Positions 1 to 10,300 are shown, counted from the first letter of the stretch. The stretch is 64,000 bases of DNA from Kryptolebias marmoratus (GCF_001649575.2 NC_051450.1:927899-991898), one strand, 5' to 3'. The notes: a model not told the origin generated them from the sequence alone. Numbers and translations are program-made.

Positions 1-116
1 GTGACTGAGGAGAAGTGAATGTTGGCTGAGGCACAGGGAAGAGACAAAAAACACAAACAATAAACTCTAACTGAAACATGAAGACAAAACATAATTCAAA
101 AACTCAGATCCTAACA
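1..116 (-). repeat. 3' LTR (partial, cut by window edge)
   Basis: These 116 bases repeat the outer end of the 5' LTR at 1963-2078, with no difference that I can see. On the minus strand the repeat opens with TGTTAGGATC, the usual TG start of an LTR. It is preceded on the same strand by a purine-rich run (GAGAGGGGGG, plus positions 121-130) that fits a polypurine tract. The rest of this LTR lies outside the window. Confidence 0.85.
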
Positions 117-240
117 TTACCCCCCTCTCAAGGGACGGCCCTTGACGTCCCTAAACAAAAAAAAACCTAGCTCGGAAGGGTGGAGGGGGAACAACAAAAA
201 TACAGGACGGCGGGCAAGAACAAAAAACAAGCAAAGAGTA

Positions 241-1194
241 CTAACAAAAAACCGACCAGCAAGACTGGGGAAACAGACAAAAACTCAAAAATAAAGGGCT
301 GTAAGGGACAATTTCAGGGGGACGGCCCGGACGCCATCCTCGGAGAGGCAACAGTCTAGGGGGACGGCCCGGGCGCCGTCCTCGGAGAGGCAACAGTCTA
401 GGGGGACGGCCCGGGCGCCATCCACTGCAGAGCCAAAGTCTAGGGGGACGGCCTGGGTGCCGCCCACGGCGGAACACAAGTTCAAGCGGCCGGATCAGGT
501 GTCGACCAGGCAGGCGAGAGCGGAGCAGAGAGGAGTGAGGCGTCCTGCCAGACCCTCCTGTAGTGGCAGGAGCAGGGCAGTCTAACAGCCCCAAGGGTCC
601 TAGGGGCCGACACCCCAGAAAGCATGATGACCCTGGAGGCTGCAGGTCGTGGTACCCGGGAGGTTCCTTAAAGGCGTCGCCGTCCGCGACCCCCTCGGAG
701 ACTGGCTGAGAGGCGTCGCCGTCCGCGACCCCCTCGGAGACTGGCTGAGAGGCGTCGCCGTCCGCGACCCCCACGGAGACACCGGAGGTACCCACCGGAG
801 AAGCAGTGGTGGCGTCGCGCTGCTGACCCACCGGAGAAGCAGTGGTGGCGTCGCTGCCGACCCCCACTGAAACGTTGGCCGACCTAGCAGATCTTGCTTT
901 GGGCTCTGCAGAGGGTGCAGGGAGCTCTGGGGGCTCTGCAGAGGGTGCAGGGAGCTCAGAGGGTGGCGACCTTCTCTGGTGACGCCGTCTGCGAGGAGCT
1001 GGAGCTGCTGGGGGCACTGGGGATGCGGGGAGCGGCACGGGAGAGTCTGATGGTGGCACGGGACAGACTAATGGCGGCACGGGAGAAACTGATGGCGGCA
1101 GGAGATCCTTAATCAACTGTTGGAGTGTGTCCAGGATGTTACGGTATGTGGGTATGAAGAGTAGTGCTTTCTTGGAGGTAAGGGTCTTGACCAA
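241..1194 (-). CDS. ORF B of the LTR element, tandem-repeat protein
   Basis: An open frame of up to 317 codons. After a short start (MVKTLTSKKALL...) it becomes Pro/Ser-rich (SPVPP repeats), then holds ELPAPSAEPP, DATTASPVG and DGDASQPVSEGVA repeats, and ends with 14-residue repeats of the type RPGRPPRLLPLRGR. The DNA units are 42 bp x4 (317-485), 39 bp x3 (673-780), 36 bp x2 (791-860), 30 bp x2 (901-960) and 21 bp x3 (about 1032-1095). All keep the frame. The sequence is low in complexity and fits no enzyme I know. It overlaps ORF A in another frame. It may be an expressed element protein or a frame kept open by GC-rich repeats. Confidence 0.4.
   Translation of the reverse strand: MVKTLTSKKALLFIPTYRNILDTLQQLIKDLLPPSVSPVPPLVCPVPPSDSPVPLPASPVPPAAPAPRRRRHQRRSPPSELPAPSAEPPELPAPSAEPKARSARSANVSVGVGSDATTASPVGQQRDATTASPVGTSGVSVGVADGDASQPVSEGVADGDASQPVSEGVADGDAFKEPPGYHDLQPPGSSCFLGCRPLGPLGLLDCPAPATTGGSGRTPHSSLLRSRLPGRHLIRPLELVFRRGRHPGRPPRLWLCSGWRPGRPPRLLPLRGRRPGRPPRLLPLRGWRPGRPPEIVPYSPLFLSFCLFPQSCWSVFC
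317..485. repeat. 42-bp minisatellite, 4 units
   Basis: Units start at 317, 359, 401 and 443, each with GGGGGACGGCC. The exact 42-bp spacing is 14 codons and encodes the arginine/proline repeat near the C-terminus of ORF B. Confidence 0.9.
673..780. repeat. 39-bp minisatellite, 3 units
   Basis: Units start at 673, 712 and 751 with GGCGTCGCCGTCCGCGACCC. The period is 13 codons. It is followed by a 36-bp duplication (791 and 827) and a 30-bp duplication (901 and 931). Confidence 0.9.
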
Positions 1195-1600
1195 AAGGGA
1201 ATAAACAAATCGCCGGCGTGTGATGTCTGTGGAACCTGTTATTGAGTTGACCAGTTGAGTATATGGCTTGAAAGTCCTTCACCTCCTGCTGCAGCTCCAA
1301 GCAGGTTGTGAGGTCTGAAAATGACCAGTCCGACCCACCGAAGAGGCTGTGGTGGCGGCAGTCCGACCCACCGAAGAGGCTGTGGTTATTGGTGGGGATG
1401 TGGGGGCTGCCGCAGCCGCTGCCCTCCCTCGTTGACAGTGGCCACGGAAACGGGGGGGGAACCTCAGCAGAAGACCAAGGGCCATCCAGGAAGGCAAGCG
1501 GGTGCTCCTCCCGCAGCTGGGACAGAATCCTGGTCTTTTCCTCTGGAGAGAGGGTCTCACCAACATTGGAGTCTGCAGGGTTCTCTTTTGGCTGGTTCAT
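1139..1600 (-). CDS. ORF A of the LTR element (unknown protein)
   Basis: The frame is open further upstream into the LTR, to 1717. The ATG at 1600 lies just inside the LTR boundary (1603) and opens MNQPKENPADS, so I take it as the likely start. The product is about 153 aa, with an acidic, proline-rich start including LSPEEKTRILSQLREEHP and an 11-codon tandem repeat (HHSLFGGSDC type; DNA period 33 bp near 1326-1391). I recognise no domain. The position right after the 5' LTR is where a gag gene would sit, but there is no zinc knuckle. It ends near 1139 while a second frame (241-1194) overlaps it, so a frameshift, natural or by decay, may join the two. Confidence 0.4.
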   Translation of the reverse strand: MNQPKENPADSNVGETLSPEEKTRILSQLREEHPLAFLDGPWSSAEVPPPFPWPLSTREGSGCGSPHIPTNNHSLFGGSDCRHHSLFGGSDWSFSDLTTCLELQQEVKDFQAIYSTGQLNNRFHRHHTPAICLFPFGQDPYLQESTTLHTHIP

Positions 1601-1602
1601 TC

Positions 1603-2078
1603 TGTCATGTGCGGGGTGGAAGGAGGCGAACCCTGAGCGCAGACTCATGTTGAAACAAAAACTAAATTTATTGAGAAATAAAAGGCAAACCCAAAACAAA
1701 GGCTGACGTGGCATCAAAACCTAGACTAAATACAAAAAACATTAACCAACTAAACTAAACCTGAACAGACCTGAGACGAGAAGGCATGAGCAAACAAGGA
1801 CAGCACATCAGGGAGACAAGAGTATGACAATGAACCAGCAGAAAGGTAGAGAATGTGACCGGGTATTAAAGGCAGAGGGTGATTAGTGGAAGTGGGCACA
1901 GGTGAGATGATTATGGAGCTAGAGGCAGGTGTAGATGGGTGAGAATGGGGAAGAGAGAGAGAGTGACTGAGGAGAAGTGAATGTTGGCTGAGGCACAGGG
2001 AAGAGACAAAAAACACAAACAATAAACTCTAACTGAAACATGAAGACAAAACATAATTCAAAAACTCAGATCCTAACA
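1603..2078 (-). repeat. 5' LTR, 476 bp
   Basis: Read on the minus strand it runs from TGTTAGGATC (2078) to CATGACA (1603), giving the TG...CA ends of an LTR. Its first 116 bases recur at 116-1. An AATAAA signal lies at 1672-1667 on the minus strand, about 65 bp before the LTR end, as expected for the R region. The last 60 bp resemble the end of the solo LTR at 58541-58993 (both contain GGTTCGCCTCC). The target duplication cannot be checked because the 3' LTR leaves the window. Confidence 0.85.
1667..1672 (-). promoter_or_regulatory. LTR polyadenylation signal
   Basis: AATAAA on the minus strand (TTTATT on plus) inside the 5' LTR. Its position near the LTR end fits the R/U5 border of the element. 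Confidence 0.5.
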
Positions 2079-2630
2079 ACAACAAAACATAAATTTCACG
2101 TTTTCAGACGTGTTTGGGAGTTTATGATAACATCATGTTTTAGAGTTGGTATTGAAGTGTCTTCAAAGTGGTGGACGTTCTTCTGGGTCCTCAGCGGCAA
2201 AGTGAATGATCACAGAAATGACTCGACAGACATAAGTTATTCTTGAACAGTGAGAGTTTATTCAAAATAACAGAGTATGTGCCAAATCGAGACTTCTGGC
2301 CCAATCAGTGAAATCCCCCGTTTCTCTGGGGCTGCTTGTTTTTATTTACCTTTACCACACCCAGTTAGAGTAAAAAGACACCCACGTCCCACTGGGACGA
2401 ACCTGAACAATACATTCAATTCCATTTATGGTGATAAGCTAGGGTCTTCAGACATGCAACAGATAACTTTCCACATATGCAATCACTGTAGTAGCTTTTT
2501 GACAACGTGAGCGTAAGAGCCCACAATTCACTTCCTAAGAAGGGATTTGTGGCTGAAGACAGTGTCTCCAAATGGGAGCTCAGGCCTCATCGCCTGATGG
2601 CACAGAGGCAGACCAGTTACCTCAGTATCA
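2079..2630. other. Intergenic; possible LTR scrap on minus strand
   Basis: No gene seen. Read on the minus strand, about 2520-2190 has two AATAAA signals (one in TTTGAATAAACTCTC near 2250, one near 2345) followed by LTR-like R/U5 sequence, which suggests a piece of another LTR. No partner LTR is visible, so this is weak. Confidence 0.25.
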
Positions 2631-2649
2631 TTAACCCTTGTGTTGTCTT

Positions 2650-2668
2650 GCGGGTCAAAATGACCCGC
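2650..2668. repeat. Subterminal palindrome of piggyBac copy 1 (ERE-like)
   Basis: A 19-bp palindrome, GCGGGTCA-AAA-TGACCCGC, 16 bases inside the left end of the element. It contains GGTCAnnnTGACC, the consensus estrogen response element. In the transposon it most simply serves as a transposase-binding site. Confidence 0.8.
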
Positions 2669-3667
2669 TACCATGTTTGGCTGTAGAAAAAATACCTTAA
2701 ACTATATTTTTCCAACTTGAAATTTTATGACTTTTCCTAAAAAGACCCCATCATTAGAAAAAGCGATACTTTGTTTTTGTTTATGTTTCCATGTGGGCTG
2801 TACATCACTAGGGTACCAGGATTGTCTTATGGGGCATTTTGACCCGCAAATTCATTAAAGCATTTAAACACCAGAAAAAAGGTTAAAGGCCACACAAAAA
2901 ATCTCTCTAATACACACGTTACCCACATGGAATTTTGGGCTACAAAGCCCACCTTTATAGTTTAAGTGTAATACCTGAGGGGTCCGCCGGAAGGCACTCT
3001 GGTTCGACTGACCGGAGTTAATCAGTGTGTATGTTTTTTCCTACATTTTGAGACATTCTGAGATGACGTACTTTTTATATGTGCTCTGACTGCCAAAACT
3101 GAAAACCTTCTGACTGGTCTGTGAGCTACAGAAGTGTCACTTACTAACTGTGGAGTTCCAGTGGGCGACCGTGGTGACCGCTTGCTTGGGAATAGCATGT
3201 GGAAATCCCGATTGGTTTTATAGATGAGGTTGGATTCTTTGACTGTGATAGTGAGCCAAGCCCATGCGGACTGCAGACGAGGATAAGCGGTGTGGCCAGT
3301 CGGGTATCCATTCGCAGAAGAACTTTCACAAGGACCCAAAATCCATTTTGGGCCTCAGATAAGATTCCCTACATAACACTAGCCAGGTAGCAACGTTACA
3401 AAGAAATGGACTGTATTTCATTTTATTTATTTAAAGGGGGAAAGAGCTCTATTTATGTTGATTATTGTATTTGTTCTTTTTCTTCAATATTTGTAAACAA
3501 AAGCAAATTGAAGTTGCTCTGTTTGGAGGCAATAAAATAATCTGTTCCATACTCTGAGGTGTGACCTATTCCAGCTTGTGGCAGAACCTAGTGGATGTTT
3601 AGTGCCTACCATACTGGCCTCTATTAAATGCACTACACACACACATAGACCCCCCCCCCCCCCCCCC

Positions 3668-4573
3668 NNNNNNNNNNNNNNNNNNNNNNNNNNNNNNNNN
3701 NNNNNNNNNNNNNNNNNNNNNNNNNNNNNNNNNNNNNNNNNNNNNNNNNNNNNNNNNNNNNNNNNNNNNNNNNNNNNNNNNNNNNNNNNNNNNNNNNNNN
3801 NNNNNNNNNNNNNNNNNNNNNNNNNNNNNNNNNNNNNNNNNNNNNNNNNNNNNNNNNNNNNNNNNNNNNNNNNNNNNNNNNNNNNNNNNNNNNNNNNNNN
3901 NNNNNNNNNNNNNNNNNNNNNNNNNNNNNNNNNNNNNNNNNNNNNNNNNNNNNNNNNNNNNNNNNNNNNNNNNNNNNNNNNNNNNNNNNNNNNNNNNNNN
4001 NNNNNNNNNNNNNNNNNNNNNNNNNNNNNNNNNNNNNNNNNNNNNNNNNNNNNNNNNNNNNNNNNNNNNNNNNNNNNNNNNNNNNNNNNNNNNNNNNNNN
4101 NNNNNNNNNNNNNNNNNNNNNNNNNNNNNNNNNNNNNNNNNNNNNNNNNNNNNNNNNNNNNNNNNNNNNNNNNNNNNNNNNNNNNNNNNNNNNNNNNNNN
4201 NNNNNNNNNNNNNNNNNNNNNNNNNNNNNNNNNNNNNNNNNNNNNNNNNNNNNNNNNNNNNNNNNNNNNNNNNNNNNNNNNNNNNNNNNNNNNNNNNNNN
4301 NNNNNNNNNNNNNNNNNNNNNNNNNNNNNNNNNNNNNNNNNNNNNNNNNNNNNNNNNNNNNNNNNNNNNNNNNNNNNNNNNNNNNNNNNNNNNNNNNNNN
4401 NNNNNNNNNNNNNNNNNNNNNNNNNNNNNNNNNNNNNNNNNNNNNNNNNNNNNNNNNNNNNNNNNNNNNNNNNNNNNNNNNNNNNNNNNNNNNNNNNNNN
4501 NNNNNNNNNNNNNNNNNNNNNNNNNNNNNNNNNNNNNNNNNNNNNNNNNNNNNNNNNNNNNNNNNNNNNNNNN
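3668..4573. other. Assembly gap (906 N)
   Basis: Unsequenced bases directly after a 17-base poly-C run and before a TTC triplet run. Reading frames drawn across it are artefacts. Confidence 0.99.
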
Positions 4574-4849
4574 TTCTTCTTCTTCTTGATTTTTATTGGT
4601 GGTTGGTAAACAACTGAAGGAATCAATACCGCCACCAACTGGTAAAGTGTGTCTGCTAAACTTTTCTCCTTCTTGCATTTAGCAGCAACTCGAGCACATT
4701 GCTGTCCCCTATATGTCAAGAGGACAAATAACACCTTTTCTGTTCAAATTGCCAACCCGCCACAGTGGAGTGTGTGTTGATCAAATTCACCTGCCACTTC
4801 AAATATTTACCCGCAATTGACCAGTGGCGGGTGCTAATTTCCACCCCTG
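4574..4849. mobile_element. Right end of a hAT-like element nested in piggyBac copy 1
   Basis: The segment ends with CCACCCCTG (4841-4849) directly against transposase codons, and its inner part repeats the GGCGGGT / ACCCGCC theme seen in hAT-like terminal regions. On the minus strand the end reads CAGGGGTGG, a typical hAT terminal sequence. The left end must lie in or beyond the gap, so the expected 8-bp duplication (GATGCAGG on the right) cannot be confirmed. Confidence 0.5.
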
Positions 4850-5610
4850 GATGCAGGTTGTGCTTGAATTGACAGTTGGACTGAGGGGGCACAATGTCAC
4901 ATGTGACAACTTTTTCACCTCCTATGAACTCGGTCAGCAGCTCCTGAAAAGGAAGATGACTATGGTTGGCACTGTTCGGAAGCCTGAACTCCCCCCTGCA
5001 CTCGTTGCAACAAGAGGCAGAGCAGTCTTCTCATCAAAGTTTGCCTTTACTCCCACCACCACTCTTGTTTCTTATGTTCCAAAAAGGAACAAGAAAGTGG
5101 CCCTGCTGAGCACACTACACAAGATGGCTGAAATCAGTGATCATGAGGACAGGAAGCCAGCCATTATTCTTGACTATAGGCATGGACGACCTCAACAAGG
5201 TCATTGGAACGTACAGCTGCAGAAGGATGACTGCACGCTGGCCCCTGATCATCTTCCTTGACATCATTGATGTGTCCACATATAATGCCTTTGTGATATG
5301 GCAGGAGATCAATCCAACCTGGATGTCAAGGAAGAAAAACAAGAGGATGTTCCTTGAGCAGTTGGGAAAGGCTCTTATCAGCCCGTGCATTGAGAGAAGA
5401 AGTCTCTGCAGCCTTTTTGGAAGCTGTTCAGGGAGCTGAATCTTGTCCTGATCCACCTTAGGCTGCACTGGGTCAGTCAAAAGAAAAAGGTGCAAGTTCT
5501 GCCCCTGGAAGAAGGACTGCAAGACAAAAAATGTGTGCTGCACATGTGAGAAATACATCTGCAACGCGCATTCTCACGTTTACACATACTGTCCTACATG
5601 TGCTAAATAG
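4850..5610 (+). pseudogene. piggyBac transposase (PGBD4-like), C-terminal half, frameshifted
   Basis: The enzyme family cuts and pastes DNA at TTAA with a DDD catalytic triad. The visible part starts at the second catalytic aspartate region (VTCDNFFTSYELG), then MVGTVRKPELPP and IILDY. A deletion with a frame change near 5175 follows, then the third-aspartate block (GMDDLNKVIGTYSC, then ARWPLIIF). A second disturbed stretch with stops lies at about 5400-5480. The Cys-rich zinc-binding tail is still readable (RKRCKFCPWKKDC, later CCTCEKYIC and CPTCAK), ending at TAG 5608-5610. The N-terminal half is absent or in the gap. With at least two frame breaks it cannot make a working enzyme. Copy 2 at 44864-46111 is a relative with a different lesion. 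Confidence 0.85.
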
Positions 5611-6107
5611 AGTTAATGTTGAAAATTGTTCACAAAATCAAGCAACATTTTGTTGATTTGTTGTGTTATGAGAGAAGTATTTTTATAATTCACTTCCTAA
5701 AAAATATAAAAGAAAAAACTGTTGACAAAAAAGTTCCAGATTGTTGACTGTTTTTTCCCTTTCAGAATAATTAATTCAAAAGTAATTACTTCACATTTAT
5801 ATAAAAGCAATAATAAACCTTTAATGTGTAAAAGAAAACTGTTATGACAGTTGGTTTGTGGTTAAAAAAAAGTGTAATACTGTTCACTAGTGATTATCTT
5901 TTGTATTGTGTAACAAAACATACATGATTAAAAAATGAAATAAATTGAGTTGAATTGATAAATAACAGGTTGTTTAATCATGCAAAATATATTTTGGATT
6001 TAAAATTCAATTAAGCTGCTTTATTTTGGGGCTTTGGTAGTGCGGGTCATTTTTTGACCTGTAGGACAAGGGGAGTAAACAGAATGTTAAGATCGCACAA
6101 GGGTTAA

Positions 6108-7080
6108 TAATCAGTTAGCCTTCGAGCTACTACAGAGCTAATTAACATTAGCAGTCAGGCACTGATGTTTGAATAATTTTTACAAAGTCTCTTATTAAAC
6201 TATGAAAGCCTTGTTTTAGCTACAAAACAATGATACAAGTGTGTTTCAAACTCACCACCATGAAAGGCTGTGCAGGCAGGTGAGAAGCTGCAGTTCACTC
6301 TCCCTGCGCTAAGAGCTAACAGCGCTAAGAGCTAACAGAGCTAACAGCAGTATGAAGCAGCTTCCATCCTTTAACTTGAAGCCAGAGTGTCTCCTAAACA
6401 TGGCGGCCAGGAGTTCTACGAGTTCCATTATTTTTAGTTCAGCTCCAGCAGAACTCGGAGTGGAGGTGTAACTGTTCGCCAGCTAACAGGAGAGGATCCA
6501 GTAAGTGCATGTCTGCTGAGTTTCATCCCTCCCCAGCAAATAAAACGGTCCGCCGGGTGGGCGAAATTTGTACACAATCTCTATGGGTTTGTTTAACAGA
6601 GAAACTCCTCCTTTGTGGCTCATCATCACTTCCAGCCTGATCATAAACCAGCTGACACGTAAGGAACAGACCCAGTCTCTCCAAATGTTATAGTGCCCTT
6701 TTTTTCACCTCCTGATTTTAATTCACAGTTTTACTCAGTAACTGATGGGTTTTATAATGGAACTAAGTACAATACTTGAAACAAAGTAAAAGTAGAAATA
6801 TAAATTTAAAGAATTACTTAAAGTATAAAGTATACAAAATTCATACTCAATTACAGTAACACGAGTAAATGTAATTCTCTACTTACCACCTCTGGTTTTC
6901 AGGTACTTCCATCTATCCTGGTATGTTTAGTTAACTGCATAATTAAAGTCTGGTTTGACAAAATGCTTTTAAAATTGCCTCAAATCAAACATTAAAAGTT
7001 CTGACAGCACGTCTCATTTTCATCATGTCATTCTACAATAGCCGGTTGTGTTGTAAAGCCTGAAAATCAATGTGAAAGAA
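6108..7080. other. Intergenic; short tandem repeat and a transposon-end scrap
   Basis: No gene seen. A small GCTAAGAGCTAACAG tandem repeat lies at about 6308-6348. Sequence 6780-6893, ending ACTTACCACCTCTG, looks like the terminal region of a fish hAT-type non-autonomous element (minus-strand start CAGAGGTGG); no partner end is identified. Confidence 0.35.
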
Positions 7081-7084
7081 TGTA

Positions 7085-7322
7085 TTTTAGCCTGAACTAG
7101 AAGCACTCGGAGAGTGCAAGCCTCTGCCAAGGCCATAGCATCATTAAAAAGAATAGTCAATTCTAGATCATGATCTGGATCACCACCAAAATCAGATTAA
7201 ATGTTTCTTGTGACAACCCCACCATTTCCTGAAAAATTCATCAAAATTTGTTCATCAGACAAACAAATAAACTAAACTAACACTACCGAAAACATATCCT
7301 CCTTGATGGAGGTAACTCTGCT
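7085..7322. repeat. Fish interspersed repeat fragment
   Basis: Contains GATCTGGATCACCACCAAAAT and, further on, ACAAACAAATAAACTAAAC followed by CCTCCTTGATGGAGGTAA. I know these phrases as a dispersed fish repeat tail, probably non-LTR in origin. The family name was not determined. Confidence 0.45.
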
Positions 7323-7329
7323 TATTTCC

Positions 7330-10300
7330 TAACCCTAACCAAGTAGCTGTGATGTGTAAACAGTGAATCAAAAAGTACACCCCTCCTTCCTCCTAACATG
7401 AACTTTATGGCTTGTTCAAAGAAACATTCCATAATTATGTTTGCTCCATCTATATGAATTTTTGATATTCTGCTAGAAGATACAGTAGGAACCTGAACAT
7501 ATGTATATGAAGAGTGAGCACTGATCACACCTATAGAGGCTGTGCAGTGGAGTCAGCAAGACTTCTTCCTCCATATTAGATGTCAGTTTGCCATATATAG
7601 AGTACAGCTGCATGCATTTTGCATAGCAATAGTATGTAGTTGGTTGTGTAGATATTATTCTCGCTAGGGCAAGAAAATCACATTGCATTAGAGGTTTTCT
7701 AAGGCTTGAGTCACTTGCACACTGCACCTCACACCAAACTTCCAAGGACAGCTTATCATTAAGGATTGTTGAGCTCAGAACACCAGGACCTGTCTCTATC
7801 CTCCATTCTCCAGGGACCTGCACAGGTACATACCATGGGTAGCTAGGCCAAGACTAGAGTCTGATTCAGGCAGCAAGATGACCCACATCGAAAAAGCAAT
7901 CCATCATCAAACGGAATAGCCAAGTTATCCAGGTAATGGGAAGGTAAGACCTGCACGGAAGCCTCTAGGAAAATGACAGACAGGAGGAACAGGCAGGCAG
8001 AAGCCCGAGATTATGCCATAACCTTGTTACTACTTATACTTCCTCTAGATCAGACTCCAGGCCTCTAGGGCCGCTGTCCTGGGAGTTTTAGGTTTTTCTG
8101 CTCCAACACACCTGATTCAAATGGTTTAAACACTTCCTCACCAAATCATCAAGTTCTCCAGAAGCAGAAGCAGAAGTCATTCATTTAAAGCAGGTGTTGC
8201 AAAGCAAGGACACATCTAAAACATGCAGGAGAGCGGCCCCCAAGGAATGGACTTTGACACATGTGCTCTAGATAGTCAAGTTTAATTGTCTTCTCTGAGC
8301 TCCACAAGGGTCATGACAGATCTGATCTGAGGACCTCACTAAACCATTTAATCTTTAGTAGTAACATATTGTTCTGGATTTCTTTTCCTGTTTATTTTGT
8401 ACAGCCTATTGTCAAGTATGAGACAATAAATCTGATGATTTTAGGGTAAAAAAAAATCACACATCACAACAAACTAAAAAAAAAGAGGCTGGATGTTAGA
8501 GGATGTTACAACATAAGGAAAAAAACACTGATCACCCAATTTTTTGACGTAAGCTGCTTAGATTCTTCAGATTATTACCACTAGGTATCTGTGTGTGTGA
8601 GCTTGACTGCCACCTGTCTATGATGATAAAAGTAGGAACGGGTGTGCAAATTCAAAAATAAAAACATGGGTTCATGGACAATGGAGGTGAGAAACAAGTT
8701 AAACTGAGGTGAGAGTCGAGAGGAAGCCCTCAAAAAGAGAGGTAGCGAGGCTGTTGCAGGTTCTGTCACAAATTTTTCCTACGGCTAGCAGCAGACAACA
8801 CTCATACAGAAGCTGAAAGCACCACAAATATGTCAGCCTAGGGAGGGCAGCGGTGGTAGCAAAACAGATAATGCCCCGGAGGCGGCTGGATGTGTTGAAG
8901 AGAATGTCATCTGAGGACCAACAAGCAGAGTGGAATGAGTTGTAGCAGCAGACAGTATGTGGATACAGGAGGATACCAGTGGACACTAACCTGTTGTTGG
9001 TAACAAAAAAAAGGTTTTAGAGACAGTGGATCTCTAGAGTAACTAAGTACAAAGCAGATTTCAGGGTTCAGTGCATCATGGAACAACTGGAAGAGTGAAG
9101 ATTCACTTCTATGCTCTAGCAATAAGATTCTGCTTTCCATTTGTAGTGACTATTTGTCCATGAAAACCAAAACCTAAGTGATCAAACTGTAGTTGAATAT
9201 AACTCAAATAATCACTTGGTGCAGTTGTGGTTTACGCAGTACAAAAAGATCCAAAAAAGCGTCAAAAATCGCAGTTCCATGAAGGATTTATTCCAAGTTT
9301 TGAAGGCAAACAAAGTGATACATATTCCCTGGATCTTCTCTCTCTCTCTCTTGCTTTCCTTCCTGCTTTTCCTTGACTGATTGATTCACCTGCTCATGAC
9401 TCCCTGATTGACTGATTGTCTAACAAATTAATAAACTAAATTTAAAGAATTAACAAAAATAAAGAAATAGCTTCTACACTACTAAATGTCTGAATGTGAA
9501 CAGAACATTAGCAGCAGACTACGGCTGCAGACTCTCAATGTCACGCTGAGGTACCACCACATTAAGCCTCACCAGGCCAAAGTCATCTTTGGTTCACACA
9601 CCTTTATTTTTGTAGGGGGTTGTTTTGCTTGTTTTATGCAAATGAAAGCTCAGATGATTTTATTACTGTAAATTTTTAATTTTCATGTTGTACCTAGATA
9701 ATTATTATTTGCTTCAAATATCTAAAGCTTTCTGGCTATGTATAACATTCTCAATAGTAATCAGGGATGAAATAAAATACATTTACACAGGATTTGAAAT
9801 AGCATGGAAAAACATTATGTGAGGGGTTTTGAGCATGGAAGGTTCTGAACATGCATAAACGGAAGTGTGCTCTCTAATATTTCTGCATATGTACCACCTG
9901 GAGGAAGCCTGAGAGTGGCAACTACAAGTCAGATACTTCTTGATCATAGGGCTGTAGGCCACCGGAGTGAACCAAAAGTTCAAACATTTCAAACCATCAT
10001 GATGCTAAAGAAAGGGGGGAGCCTGTTTTTCTCTTAACTTTCTTCTACTTTTTTTCCTTTGTTATAACTTCTTGTAGGTTTTGTAGAAGTTTTATTGATG
10101 TTTAGGTAATTGGCTTTATGTACTTTGATCTGTATAACTTGGACTAGAGTCTTCAAGAAAGTTCTGGTGTAGGGAATGACAATCTCTATTGAATTGTTTT
10201 CTTTACTCTACCAGGTGGAGCCAGTTTGCAGCCTGAGGTCATCTTGGTTGCTGTAACAGACATGGGAACAGAATTCTTCACAGACTGTATATAATCCTTT

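Larger units (their letters stand above)
117..1602 (-). mobile_element. Internal region of an LTR retrotransposon without visible gag-pol
   Basis: This 1.5-kb segment lies between two matching direct repeats (1-116 and 1603-2078), so the whole is an LTR retroelement on the minus strand. A polypurine tract abuts the 3' LTR. I see no tRNA-type primer site (TGG...) next to the 5' LTR and no protease, reverse transcriptase, RNase H or integrase motif. It is therefore probably non-autonomous and mobilised by a related element. The interior is dominated by tandem repeats with periods 42, 39, 36, 30, 21 and 33 bp, all inside open minus-strand frames. The related solo LTR at 58541-58993 shows that the lineage has been active more than once here. 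Confidence 0.8.
2635..6103 (+). mobile_element. piggyBac-type transposon (copy 1), broken and with nested insertion
   Basis: The element is flanked by TTAA on both sides (2631-2634 and 6104-6107), the hallmark target site of piggyBac. Its ends are CCCTTGTG...CACAAGGG inverted repeats. Each end carries a nearby GGGTCA/TGACCC palindrome: perfect at 2650-2668, with a longer spacer at 6043-6059. The transposase remnant (4850-5610) has the family's Cys-rich tail. About 906 bases are assembly gap (3668-4573). A foreign hAT-like end at about 4574-4849 interrupts the transposase. Sequence 2970-3660 shows no transposase similarity that I can see and may be further inserted DNA. Confidence 0.85.

Noticed and set aside
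317..860. CRISPR array (regular repeats near 300-800)
   Set aside because: Repeats are contiguous without unique spacers, periods differ between blocks, and the host is eukaryotic; they are coding-frame minisatellites of an LTR element.
3484..4734. Long open frames across the first assembly gap on both strands
   Set aside because: They consist almost entirely of unknown residues from N bases plus poly-C or triplet-repeat codons; not evidence of coding.
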